From Physcomitrium patens (lineage: Eukaryota; Streptophyta; Bryopsida; Funariales; Funariaceae): a stretch of DNA of 64,000 bases. The stretch is taken from NCBI RefSeq assembly GCF_000002425.4, contig NC_037275.1:1576636-1640635 (forward strand), written 5' to 3'. Below the pieces are notes generated by a model, which saw only the letters and a program-made list of their open reading frames with translations, did no database searches and was not told where the DNA came from. A program made the position numbers and the translations under genes. Positions 49,303 to 61,652 of this stretch are shown here, piece by piece; the stretch's first letter is position 1, and the number at the start of each line of letters is the position of its first letter.

Positions 49303-51108
49303 ATGAAAGTGGCCGGCGTCTTAGTGCTGGTTCTGGCGTGCTTGGTCCCGGCTTGGGTGCACGCGCAATGTGAGTCTTTGTTGAGGTTTCCTTTCGCACG
49401 CGATTATGTGCATTCGTGCTGCTCTGGCGACGATGGGGTTGCATATCGCCATCGTCAGTCGGTGTTCTCCATCCCTTTGAGCGCGTAGTGCAGGCTAACG
49501 ATGGTGCTGATTGGTGTGTGTTCCGCACGTTGCAGACGATCCTGCGGTGAACTGCGCAGAGTTCGATGCCAAGCTAAACGGTGAGTGCCCCTTGAACGAA
49601 GGGAGCATGTGCAAGGTAAGTCCAAGTCCACAAAGCAGGGGGGGATACGTGACAGAAAATTGCGGGAATTGCCAGAAATCGTCTGGCTTGGTAAGGTGTA
49701 CAAACGGTTTCACATTCAAGTTCACAAGACAGGATCAGGTCGAAGTGACGTACAGCGCTCAGCTGGTTACGAAGGTGTACCAGGCGGTCGTGAAGTTCGC
49801 ACGGACGGCATGCCGCACTAAATCAAAGCCGGTCACGGCGAATCCGTTCCGACTCACAACCACACCCGCAAACAACATGACAACGAACAATGCGGACATA
49901 AGCTACGTCCAGGTGTGCTACAACCGTAAGTTTCTGCACCCAGGCCCCCCTCGTCATCCTCCAACGTGGATAGCCAAAGCCCGCCTCCGGCGCGTTGGTG
50001 CACTTGTTGGGTTTTTGCCAATGCCGGTGGTTAGAAGCAGCCGGTGGTAGTTTAGACGAAGCCGCTCGCCGGTGCAACGTTCGCTCATGATGCGTGGTGA
50101 GACGCATGCGTAGAAACGCTCAGCCGTGCGTGGTGTCATGGCACTGCAGGTTGGTGGGCCGGGTGCAGTCGGGGCACGCAGTGATCGTCCGGTTGCTAGG
50201 TTTGGTGGTGCGTGTAGGGTCGGGTGGTTTCTGGTCTCGAGGATTATTCGGTTTCGCGATGGGAGGGGTGACCTGGAGCTGGTTTGATGAGTGTTCCCTG
50301 ATTCGTGTTGTCGTGGGCATGTGCATTTGCGGGGGCACCAGCCGTCGACTGTGGTTACAACAACTACATGTGCGGCGACCCCAAGATCTTGGGAGGCGAC
50401 GGCGTGATGTTCTACTTCCACGGCTACAAGGACGCAGACTTCTGCCTCGTGTCCGACAGCGACCTGCACATCAACGCCCACTTCATCGGCATGCGGCCCG
50501 AGGGCCGCACCCGCGACTTCACGTGGGTGCAGGGTCTGGGCTTCGTGTATGGCCCGCACTCCCTCACCGTGGGCGTGAAGAAGGTGGCCAAGTGGGACGC
50601 CACCGTCGACCAGCTGGAGTTCACGTACAACGGAAGGGCGTTCGAGCTGGAGGGGTCCTCGTGGAGGTCTGACCCCGACGAGACGATGACGATCAACCGC
50701 GTGGGCTCGAGGAACGCCGTGGACGTGGTGGTGAAGGACAAGATGGGAGTGGTGCTGACGGCGCTGCCCATCGGGCACGAGGAGAACCGAGTGCATAAGT
50801 ACGGCATCGGCGAGGACGACTGCTTCGCGCACTTCAACATGCAGTTCAGGTTCTTCAGCTTGTCCTCCAAAGTGAACGGCGTGCTGGGCCAGACCTACCA
50901 GCCCGGGTTTGTGAACCCCGTGAAGAGGGGCGTTGCCATGCCGATCATGGGCGGAGCCGACCGCTTCATCACGTCTTCCCTCTTGGCGACGGACTGCAAG
51001 GTGAGCCAGTACACGGCGACGGCCGTGGCACTCCGGGACAAGTCGACGCTGCCCAACCTGACTTCGTGCGGAAGCAGCGCCTCGGGCGCGCTGACGTGCC
51101 GCAGGTGA
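49303..51108 (+). CDS. Secreted Root_cap-domain protein, right copy (3 exons)
   Basis: Spliced model: exon 1 49303-49369, exon 2 49536-49925, exon 3 50342-51108, with donors GTGAGT and GTAAGT and acceptors ending AG; 407 aa. Signal peptide at residues 1-21 (VLVLVLACLVPAW, then VHA), a cysteine-rich domain in exon 2 (about residues 23-152, eight cysteines), and the Root_cap domain in exon 3 (about 153-407). Diverged from the left copy at the N-terminus, including CGYNNYMCG against CGDEGSLCG at the exon 3 start. Beyond that only a few residues differ, e.g. E for D in GIGEDD and A for S in GGADRF. A TATA box lies about 185 bp upstream. Both copies look intact, so both may be expressed. Confidence 0.9.
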
Positions 51109-53102
51109 TTGGGAATGCGGAGGACGCAGTAGGAGCTGCGCAGCGCCCGAGTGTGCGGTCGGCGCTCGGGAGGATGACTCCCGGTGGGCAGGCGGTTCCG
51201 ACGAGTGGAGGACCGGGCGGTCCACGGTCCAGTCGGTGGCGTTGGGGCTTTAGTGCAGGATAGCGATAGTAGACTCGTTTGCGTCACGTGTTGGACGCGC
51301 AATTCGATGCTCCGATGGCGCATGAGCCTCGGGATGCTGATAAAACTCAGTCGATGTTTCTGGGAAGACATGCGGCTGCTGTGGTTTGTACTTTGGGACT
51401 CGGCTCCGGTCGACATGCATGAATCCAAATTCGAAACCAAATGTAGGTGTGCAGTGTACGGGCGCTGGTGAAGTGATTGGAAATGATTGCATGTGAGGGA
51501 GATGATCGCATGGTTGATGCTGTAATCTTCACCAAGGAGGCAGCTGCTTCGCGCGTGTGAAGCAGCGCACTGATGAATCGAATGGTTTTTCATACTTACA
51601 GGAATCCACGAGTGACACGAAGAAGCGTCCGCTTGTACGGGGCACTCTCGATGTGGAGAAAGTGTAGCATCATGTTGACAGCGCACGGTTCAGTTGTTGA
51701 GTTGTTCTTTACAACATACACAACTTGTTCGACACATTCATGCGTCTTGTTTGCAATTCTATCTCAATTTCTACTTACTGTTTTTGAAATTGTTCTGCGA
51801 CACCACAGCTGGCAATATTGTTGTGAAGTTACACATTTTGTTGCAAAAGTGTTGCCAAATTGGCATTGGTATTATGTTGTAATTCACCATGTACTAATGC
51901 ACAAATTGAAAGATTTAAAGCAATGAGAATCTTACTAGACCTAAATATCAGAACTTCTCAGAAGTGCGACATGATTTCAATGTTTTTTTTTATGTTAGAT
52001 TTACTTTATTGAAAATTATATTTATATATCTATTACTTGTTTTTCATCCAAGTAATTTTACTGCTATTGAAGTCGATCAAGCAATAGTACAAAGAATGTG
52101 TTTTCTGGCAATTGTGCATTCGCACTGATTCACTTTACAAGATTGTCTTTGAGACACTATAATACTAATTTTCTGATATGTATGCAAATCAGAACTTACA
52201 CACTTTTGAATGGAATATTGAGTGTATATTGTACACTGAACTACACGGAGATAGTTGCGATTCACATTTCTATGTAGAAAGTCAAATGATTGTATTTGTT
52301 TCACATTCTTACTCATTCCTGGAAAATTTCTATATCCAAATGTTATTTTTCATCTCCTACTTAGTCGGCTTTGAAAGTTGTAATACCCAATAAGGAATGT
52401 AATTGAATGAGTTGATCTAGGAGTTGAGCTTTTGTAAAAATATTTGTTGTGTGGTTTGAAGTCAAAATTTGAATCCTAAATCAACTTCTTAAATCTCTTC
52501 AACCTCACAAATGAAGAAGTTTTTTATATCAGTATATTTGGTTTGTTTCTAAAAAATTAGGTTTTTAAATAGAATTAATATTCTTTAATTGTCACTTGAA
52601 ATGACAATTGGTATGGACTAGGATATTGCAATATTGAATAGGAGGCATGATAACCAAATTAGTTCATTTATTGGCTTGGCCATTGCATGAATCTTAGTAG
52701 TAGTAATGAAATTTGTTGTACATACTTGGCACTTGCTAGACCATGAGACGGATTCATCAAATAAAATGAATATATAACTTTCATTGAAGTTACCTTCAAA
52801 ATTAAAATTACAAGAACCATGTTGGTCAAGATCACAAGTTTGATAGAAGTGAAGACCAAAGTTGATTGTTTCATTAAGATATTGCAAAATTTTCTCTAAA
52901 GTATTTTATTGTCAATGTTTTTGAAGTTGCTGATATCAAATTGCTTGATTGATGGCAAGCTTTTGTATCAAGACAAGTATTGACTATTGCATGCATTAAA
53001 CATCTAACATATAGAGTATATAACTATGTAGTTAATAAATCATCTTTTACATTAACAAGGTGAAGAGATGTAAGTTTGGTAGAAGTAGAAATATTGTAAT
53101 GG

Positions 53103-53134
<32 letters not shown>

Positions 53135-54120
53135 TCAAAATCACTTAGATTAGAGGAATTAGATAGAAGTAAGTAGAAGTTAATAAGTTTTATAATATTT
53201 CATGCATAAGCTTTTTAAAAGCTTTATAGATATGAATTTGGCTTTTTAAGTATGGATAGGTGATTTATATGTTGAAAACTTAGCCCGTAAGTTGGTCACG
53301 TTTTGCATGTGTTAGCTACTTGTGGTGCATTATTAAAAAATCAATCTTACAAGTTAGCCACATGTCTTTTAAGTTGGACACATATTGGAGTTTCTACAAA
53401 ATAAAGCTATATTGCTCTTAGTTAAGTAGTTTATATGATAAGACAAAATAAAACAACAAAAAATGAATGTAAAAATAATCTAAGAGGCATCAAATTATAA
53501 TAACTTTTTGACTACTATAAATGGTTGTTGCCAATATAGCAGTAGCTTAAAAATCTAGTTACATAATTAAAAAAAATTTAAAAGAAAATCCTAAAATTAA
53601 ATTAAGAATAGATCTAAGATTAGAATTAAATTGAGAAATGTTAATAGATTATATCTTAGAAACTTGGAGGATCTTATACTCTTTGTTTTATATGTTTATG
53701 AAATTCGACAAAATCTTATTTTATGAAAATGATGTGTCATATTGAATCTTAAATTTTAGATAGATGATTGAATGTATTTTATACAGAGGTCTTAAGAACA
53801 AATCCCTAGTAAGTTGGATGTTGGTGCAAGCTAAGACAAGTTGAATAGTTCAGGACAGAATTTAGTCTTTGTAAAAATATTCTTAGAATCTCTTTTAGAT
53901 TATGTAATTGTAAATTTGATTATTTGAATTTCTTATTGAATTCTTAATTTTTTTTCACAAGAATATGTTAGCACCATTGCAAGTTTTTTCATAAATATTC
54001 TTATTTGATTTTAGCATGACATGTTATAACCAAATGTTTTCTTAAATGAATATTACTACTATATTTGTTAAAATAATTCTTCTATAAGCTTGTAAATCTT
54101 AGTTATATTAATTTTTTTAC
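50204..54120 (+). repeat. Right arm of the large inverted repeat
   Basis: Mirror of 39130-43040, with a spacer of about 7 kb between arms. It contains exon 3 of the right Root_cap gene, its 3' flank, a partial B-type LTR and an AT microsatellite. The outer end lies about 250 bp before the B5 LTR. Confidence 0.9.
53095..53440 (+). repeat. Partial B-type LTR in the right arm
   Basis: Counterpart of 39800-40133, starting TGTAATGGATATA with an expanded AT tract at about 53103-53129. The hairpin is decayed to AAGCTTTTTAAAAGCTT. Confidence 0.65.
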
Positions 54121-54372
54121 TTAAAAATTAAGAATATAGATGAATGCTCTTTAGTAAAATTGTGTATTGAAAAGAATCTATTAAATTAAATCTATTAGAT
54201 TAATACATTTACCATTGTTTATTTTATTTTTTTCTTCTATATTTATTATTTTTATAGTATTAATATATTATTTTCATGTGTGTTCACTAATAATATATCT
54301 ATAGAAATGAATAAGATAATTTAATCTATTTTAGAATTACCTTAAATCAAAGACTTCTTCTATCTTGAATTC
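54121..54372. other. Short AT-rich spacer before B5
   Basis: No feature seen between the end of the inverted-repeat arm and the B5 LTR. Confidence 0.5.
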
Positions 54373-54910
54373 TGTCACGGACATACATATAATTACCTAT
54401 ATGAGTAGATAAAAGTATGTAAAAGTAGATAAAAGTAGGTTAATTGTGTAATATCTTCTAGAGAAGCTTCTTAGAAGCTTCATAGACGCTGCTTTGACTT
54501 TATAGGAGTCTATAGTTGACTTTTAGGCTAGAAACTTGGTCAACAAGTTAGCCATGTGCCACACATGTTGGAAGCTTAAAGAACAAGCTAACTACGTGGT
54601 CCATCCATAGAAAACTTGCCTTGCAAGCAAAGGCATGTGGCCTAGAAAGTCAACATATATTGGAGGTCTTATAGAACATCGCCATGTGGCTTCTAGTTAG
54701 ATAGTATATATAGAGGCAAGAGTGAAGCCCTCTTCACTCTTGTCAACTCCTTTCTTGCTTCTAGTCTAGTTTCAAGGGTCTCTAGTTTTCTTGTATTTTG
54801 GCAATAGCCATTCCAATTTCTTTCTTAATATAAATATTTCTATTTTGTCCTATTTCTTTGAGAAAAGTCTCACTTACTCTTTAGCTTTCATCGAGTTCTT
54901 ATCCTTGACA
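54373..54910 (+). repeat. B5 5' LTR
   Basis: 538 bp, TGTCACGGACATA to TTGACA. A perfect hairpin, AAGCTTCT-T-AGAAGCTT, is at 54464-54480. TATATATA at 54705-54712 would place the RNA start near 54740. Just past the LTR, near 54933-54947, is a segment resembling part of the initiator-Met primer site. Confidence 0.88.
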
Positions 54911-55122
54911 GATTGACAAGAGTACACTTACAATATGAGAGCTTTGTCTTTTCTTGATTAAGAGTGGATTACCCCTTTTTCTTGATAAGACATAAGCGCA
55001 TTAGAAGTTGCGGATTACCCTCTTTTAAACTGATATTGTTCTTAGTATTTTCTTTGTTATCAATTCCTCTCTTCTATTTGTTTTGAGCGTTATTAGACAT
55101 CTTCTCTTTTCTAAGTGCTACT

Positions 55123-56130
55123 ATGGCAGAGCTTGTTGAAATGAAGAGTGCAATGGCACAGATGCAAGAACAATTGAGGGAGTTAATGCTTGCGATGCAT
55201 CAACTCAATTTACCACCACAAGGAGCAACAAGAATGGTAGGAAGTGAAGATATAGAGATGATTGGGGCTGCTTCAACATCTGTACCAAACCATGTCCCTT
55301 CTCCCAGAATGGAATACCCTTCGAGTGTTAGAGAACCGAGAGTGGCCTTGCCCGAGAAGTTTGATGGTACCAGATCCAAGTTTTGAGGATTCATCAATCA
55401 GGTCCAATTAGTGATTGAACTTCAACCCGAGAGCTATCCAACTCCAGGGTCACAAGTTAGATTCATTGGTACACTTCTTTCAGGTTCAGCATTGTCATGG
55501 TTTTCATCTTTTCTTGAACGACGAGATCCAATATTGGATAATCTGGAGGCTTTTTTGGCGGAGTTTCGATCCATGTTTGGAGAACATGATGCAATTTGTG
55601 TTGCAACCAACAAGATCCGTATTTTGCGACAAGGCAATCGATCAGTAACATTATATGCTTCGCAATTTCGACAACTTGCAACTGATATCAAGTGGGATGA
55701 TGCCGCACTTGTGAGTCAATTTCTCTACGGATTACAATATGAGGTAAAGAAATTGATGCTTAATTTACCTGATCCTCAAACATTGAGTCAAGCAATTGAC
55801 TTTGCTGTGAAGTGCGATAATCGACTTTTTGAATTTCGATCCAAGAGTCGCACAAGTAGGCCTCAACGTTACTACAATTCAATGGCAACACCGACGTCTC
55901 CTCAACACATACCTTCAGAAGTAGAGGATATGCAAATTGATGCGGTACGTTTCAAACCTCTTACTGAGTAAGAAAAGTCTCATCGTCGACAAGAAGGATT
56001 GTGCTTATATTATGGAGAACCTAAGCACACTGCTCAACATTGTCCAAAGAAGCGACGTAACTACAAAATGAGGAGTACGGCTGTCAAAGAAGACAGTATG
56101 TCGGAAAACGAGTACGTCCAGCTACAATAG
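55123..56130 (+). pseudogene. Family-B gag (B5), two nonsense codons
   Basis: ATG at 55123. A TGA at 55384-55386 stands where B1 and B2 have AGA. A TAA at 55969-55971 stands where B2 has CAA. Otherwise the frame is open to TAG at 56128-56130. The N-terminus is predicted helical (MKSAMAQMQEQLRELML). The central part (RFIGTLLSGSALSWF, then FRSMFGEHD) is the retrotransposon-gag core. In the zinc knuckle (near 56001-56045) the second cysteine is tyrosine. The gag stop lies 5 nt before the pol ATG. Confidence 0.85.
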
Positions 56131-56135
56131 GGACC

Positions 56136-57967
56136 ATGCGGCTGGAATCTTGTACAACTTCTAATGAATGTCCTATCCTCTCCTCAGAACCATCTCCTTG
56201 TTTTATAATAGATGTGCGTTTAGGACCTAATAATTACAAAGCCTCTGCCTTGATAGATTCAGGAGCCTCAGCTTGTTTTTTAGATGAAGAATTTGCTAGA
56301 TGTCATAGAATATCATTAATACAAAAAACTAAACCTGTACACGTAGAAGTCATAGATGGTCGTCCGTTGTCTTCTGGAGATGTAACTCACGAAACACTTC
56401 CTGTAGATGTAGTAATAAATAGTCATAGTAGTTGCGTAATTTTTAATATAATTAGATCTTCCTCTAATCCAGTAATTTTAGGCTTATCATGGTTAGAAAA
56501 GTATAATCCTCAAATAGATTGGATTTCTCGTAAACTTGATTTTCCTCAGAGCATTAGTAACAGTTCTATTAATCAAGTAAAAAACCATGAGTCTAGTATA
56601 GTAAAACCCGCACTTATAGGTACAAAAGCATTTATACACGCAGCAAAAGAAGGATCAACTTTTGCTATTTATACTGCACCTATTTCTGAAAGCGTAAAGA
56701 CTTCAAGTGGCATTCCAAGTCAATATCAGGATTATCAAGACGTTTTTGAGAAAAAGAATGCAGATATTCTTCCTGAGCATCACCCATACGATTGTTCAAT
56801 CGATCTCAAGGAAGGAACTCAGCCACCATTTGGACCAATTTACAGTTTATCGCAAGATGAGTTGGCTGAACTCAAGACATATATTGACGAGAATTTAGCG
56901 AAGAATTTCATACGCCATTCAAAATCTCCAGCAGGAGCTCCAATTTTATTCGTAAAGAAAAAAGATGGATCTTTACGAATGTGTGTTGACTATCGAGGAC
57001 TCAACAAGATCACAATCAAGAACAGGTATCCATTACCTTTGATATCAGGACTCCTTGATCAGTTAAATCAAGCTAAGATCTATACAAAAATAGATCTAAG
57101 AGGAGCATATAATCTAGTACGGATCAAAGAAGGAGATGAATGGAAGACTGCGTTTCGAACCAGGTACGGACACTTTGAATACAATGTCATGCCTTTTGGA
57201 CTCACGAATGCACCAGCTGCTTTTCAACATCTCATGAATGATGTATTTCGTGAATTCTTAGACAATTTTGTCGTCTGCTACCTAGACGATATCCTGATTT
57301 ATTCTAAGAATGTTGAAGAACATGAAATACATGTTCGTCAAGTATTACAAAAACTTAGAGATGCAGGATTGTACGCCAAGATAGAAAAGTGTGTATTTCA
57401 CACTACTCAAGTTGACTTTTTAGGATACATCATTTCAAATGATGGTCTTATGATGGATTCTAAGAAAGTCCAAACAATCATGGATTGGAAGATTCCAAAG
57501 ACTGTAAGAGATGTCCAATGTTTCTTGGGATTTGCCAATTACTATCGGATCTTCATCAAAGACTTCTCACGAGTTGCAGCTCCACTTACATGCTTGACTA
57601 GTAAAGATAAATTCCAATGGAATCAAGAAGCGGAAGCAGCATTTGAAGCCTTGAAGACATCGTTTGTCTCTGCACCAGTCTTATATCGTGTTGACTTTTC
57701 CAAGGTATTTTTTATGGAAACAGTCGCATCGGATTTTGCCTTGGGTGCAGTTTTATCACAAATGGGAACAGATGACAAACTTCATCCGATAGCTTTTCAT
57801 TCAAGAAAATTCTCAGCAGCCGAGATCAATTATGAGATCCACGATAAAGAACTTCTTGCAATCGTGGATTCTTTTCAAGAATGGCGTCATTATCTAGAAG
57901 GTGCTTCTAGTCCAGTCACTGTGTATACAGATCACAAGAACCTCGAGTATTTCATGTCAGCACGCGT
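56136..57967 (+). pseudogene. Family-B pol (B5): protease, RT, part of RNase H; cut by A2
   Basis: ATG at 56136 opens about 610 element codons. The protease has DSGA at residues 41-44 and ILGLSWL at 114-120. RT runs from about 220, with VDYRGLN (284-290), TKIDLRGAYN (317-326), MPFGLTNAP (352-360) and YLDD at 382-385. RNase H starts near 520. The usual first aspartate (ETDASD) is valine here (ETVASD), so RNase H may be dead even without the insertion. A later YTDHKN (597-602) is present. The frame enters the A2 LTR after FMSAR and stops four codons on. Integrase and chromodomain are not in the window. Confidence 0.9.
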
Positions 57968-59213
57968 TGCCGTGTTGTAACACGAGTATACAGTGAAAAT
58001 AAAAAGAAAGGGGAATTTTATTAATATTCAGTTACCTCGAATATTGGGAGCATCGACCAACTCCAGTACAAATACTGAGTGGTCAGGTTCAGTGACTCCG
58101 TTACAGTCAGCCGGGGCATACTGGAATGCCCCGTTCAATTCCAATAACGGGAGTCAGCAGGAAGAGAAGGACCAATTCACACGACGGGTTCGAGGAGCCA
58201 ATTGGATCCAATTTCGAGAATCCAATCCGGGTCCTCTTACCCAATATGAGACCTGTATTGGTGGGGCAACCCAATGCAGTCTAGTTACGGGAAATCCAGG
58301 TCTTACTACGGGTCTTAGCCAATCTGACGCGAGGACCAATTTGACCCAATTACGGGAACATCCAGGTTACTACGGGCATCTTTCCCAATATAGGACCTGA
58401 ATTGGTCGGGCGACTCAATGTGGTCCCGATTACGGGGTTCGATTCTGTTTCAGGCTGTCCTGTTCTCTGTGCCGTCTCAGGGAACGTTGTTTTCGGTAAA
58501 TGGATTTCTTAAAGGTAAAAACGGAGGAGAAAGCTTGAGGTGGGAGCCAATTCCGGATCTAAGACGGAAGATTGAAGAAATTCAGAGGATAAGGTTAGGG
58601 GGGATATAGTTTTGGAGTGGTGTGGGTTTTTATGGGGGATGGGAGGTTTTTTGAGATCAAGGGAATTAGAGAGAGGAGCTTCATGCTTCGGGTCGGGGAA
58701 GGAAAGACATAGAATTTGGATTTTTCTTCTTCGTAGAGTTTTGGGAAGACTGAGGCAATCGCTGCTGAAGTCAGTGTTGTAATGGTGAATCGGGATTTTT
58801 AAATGAAGTGGGTTTGAATACTCTTGACTGTTTTGTGAAATCGAGTTACATCTGTGATTGAAGGATTAAAAGGGTGTCTATAGGATTGAGTATGCGGAGT
58901 GAATGAAATTTACTGGGTTAATCTAACAAGACAGTCAGTGGATACGAGATCGTAAGTACAAAGCAGTATTGAAGGTTAACAGTTTGGGTTGTATGGGGTT
59001 CTCTGTAACGTCAAGAGACCTACCGGCTGGGGCAAAAAGGACTTCGACAAGCAGTCGAAGAGCACCTGTATAGATTTACGGTACATTGTTGCAGTCGTTT
59101 ATATTCCAGCAGTCAAAAACTGATAGACTGCTTGACTATCGGCGAATCTCCATACTACCTTCTACAGCCAGACGCCCGGCGCGTTCTCGATCAGGAAAGC
59201 ACGTAATACGACA
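57968..59213 (+). repeat. A2 5' LTR, length variant
   Basis: 1246 bp against 1298 in A1. It gains an extra CCAAT-type U3 unit of about 64 bp (near 58290-58354). It loses two of the three 30-bp units (one left near 58540-58563) and about 55 bp in the poly-T region near 58615-58660. The terminal hairpin is CGTGT-TGTA-ACACG. A putative primer site (TGGTGAACCC) follows at 59218. Confidence 0.92.
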
Positions 59214-59285
59214 AAAGTGGTGAACCCGATGTGAAAGCTTGAGGTAGAAGGTATTGGATTTCGGTTGATTTTATCTTTATTTTTT

Positions 59286-61652
59286 ATGGAAAACGAAAAT
59301 AAAAATTTTGAAGGATTTTTGGGAGAAATTTCTGGTGGGGAGTCTTCTAAAGGACAAGGTATGCACATGGATCCGTCTATTGCTAGTTTGTTTCAAGCCT
59401 TCTCATTGTCAATGCAGCAACAGCAAAGCAATGATCGAAAGGAAGCTTTGGCAACCAAAGCATTGCAAGCAGTGGTCAATAAAATTGATCAATTTGATGG
59501 GAGGAATATTTCAAGGTATTTAAGATGTTATGTTCGTGAAATGGAATTAAATCGGGTTTCTGAGAAGAAAATGGTTGCACTATTTGGACTTGCCACGGAG
59601 ATAAGGGACCACATTACATCGATTACGGATCATTGTGGGAATTCATGGGAGGATTTTTCACATGCATTGAAAGACGAATATTTCTTGGAAGATGCTGATC
59701 GCGTTACTAAGAAGCTGTTTCTGGGATGGATTGAACGGCCCAATAAGAATTTGCAAGCAACAGAGCTACTAAGGGAATTTGAGAGGCAGTACTCTCAATT
59801 ATCGAAGGTAGAAAAATTGACATTGGAGCCGAACAAAGTTGATTTATTTCTTCAAGCTGCTGATGGAGAATTGCAAGAGAAATTAGAACCCCTTCTTGAA
59901 GACAAAGAAGAAGATGAAGGATTGACAACGAAGTAGAAGAACGTTGAAGATGCGGTGGAGTTGCTTACAAAAAAAGAAAGGAGGAAGGATAGGAGTAATA
60001 TTCCGAAACAAGTACAAGCATCCAAAGCTCCAGTACGTACTACACCACCGACAATGCCTACAGTTCAACCTTCGACATCCTTGTCAAAGAAAACAGATAT
60101 GGGTATGGAAGAAATTATACGAGGAATGCGAGATCTTCAAATCAAATTGGTAAGACTTGAAGAGAATACTTCTATAAACAATTCCAAGAATGTTTCAAAA
60201 CAAGGATATGTACAAAGATGCATTTGGTGTGATGATGCTTCACACACTAGAAAAGATTGCAATGAATTTAATAATATGATACAGCAGGGAATTATTTGCT
60301 GGAAAGATGGGAAGATAGCATTGAAAGATAGGGAGGATCTTCTTCAAACCAATTTTGGCAAGGGAGGAATGAGAGCATTGGTTCAAGATTACTTAAAAGG
60401 GCATGAAACAGTAGCACGAGAAAGTGCAAGTTATGGTACTAGAGTAGATGATGAAATTGGTGGAAGTACGGAAACTAGTGAGTTTTGGGCTTCTGCCGTT
60501 TCTACAATGCAAGAAGGGAAATTACCTCGAAAAGCGTTATTGAGAACTGCAGCTACAATACGTGGAAGAACAGGTTGGGAGGATCCAGTTGAGTCTCTTT
60601 CAGTTCATGCATATATTGCTAAGTGCCAATATGAAGCTTTGATGGAAGAAAAAAGACGAGGAAATTTTGATGATACTAGAGAAGGAAATTTTTCTAAGAG
60701 GCAAACTCGAGGAGACAAGGCTCGGGAGGCAGCTTCACAAGAATTGCCTGTAAAGGATACCTCAGCATCATTGAGAGAAAAAACAACGGAGACAAAAGAT
60801 AAGGGCAAATCAATTGCTTATAAGCTACTTTCTGACATTGAAGCGGCAACAAATTTGAAAGGGGTGTTGGAAGAACGTATATTAAACGCTAAGGTGGAAT
60901 TCACATTGAAAGAAGTCTTGGGAATTGCAAAGAAGGAGTTTCATGATGTTATCATTGACAGCATTAAGCGAAAGAGGCAATTAATGAGCGAAACTGGAAT
61001 GAGTCATGCTATTGATGCAAGAATATGTAGAGATGAAGAAGAGGTTGATATTGGTTACAAGCAACCAACAAATGAAAAGAATGGGTATAATCAGCGAGTA
61101 CGTTTCGAAGATTCTAGTGACAAGGGAATGGAAACTTTGAGCCATTATACTCGAAAGCATTGGGCAAGGGCAACTACTGAGGTATTGGTGAAGGTAGGAG
61201 ATATAGATGAACCAATAGTTGCTTTGGTGGACCATGGTTCTGAAATAAATCTCATGTCTAAAGATCTTTATAAGAAGCAAAAATGGCCAATTGATATGGA
61301 ACATGGATGGGCAATACGAGCAGCTAATAACACACAAGGCGAATTATATGGAGCTTGTCCAGATGTCAAAATTCGGATTGGGGATGTTGCTACGGAGCAA
61401 CATTTCTTCGTTCAAGATACAACGTCTTATCCGTTGATTTTAGGACAACCTTATATCATGGCAACACGGATGGAAACAAAGGTACTTGACGATGGTTCTT
61501 CTTATGCAAGGGTACGGAGCGAAGATGGGAGGAAAGCTGTACAATTTCTTACAGTACCTCCTAACCATGAACGGAATCGAGATAGGTTGAGGGAGAAACC
61601 ATTGCCAAAGATTGTTGAAGGATTTAAGGATTTTGGGGAGGTACCACTGTAA
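59286..61652 (+). pseudogene. Family-A gag-protease (A2), one nonsense codon
   Basis: ATG at 59286. TAG at 59934-59936 replaces the TGG of A1, splitting gag after about 216 codons; the same frame is then open to TAA at 61650-61652. The CCHC knuckle and the DHGS protease motif (near 61235-61246) match A1. The two positions that are stops in A1 are sense codons here, so the A1 and A2 defects are independent. Two codons present in A1 near 32005 are missing in A2. Confidence 0.9.

Larger units (their letters stand above)
54373..57967 (+). mobile_element. Family-B copy B5, best preserved, cut by A2
   Basis: 5' LTR, gag and pol up to RNase H, where element A2 is inserted at 57968. It has far fewer stops than the other B copies and serves as family reference in this window. 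The right half should lie beyond A2, outside the window. Confidence 0.88.

Noticed and set aside
39130..54120. The palindrome as an assembly duplication
   Set aside because: The arms differ by many scattered substitutions and indels in the outer parts, and by whole-exon divergence towards the centre, which an artefact would not produce.
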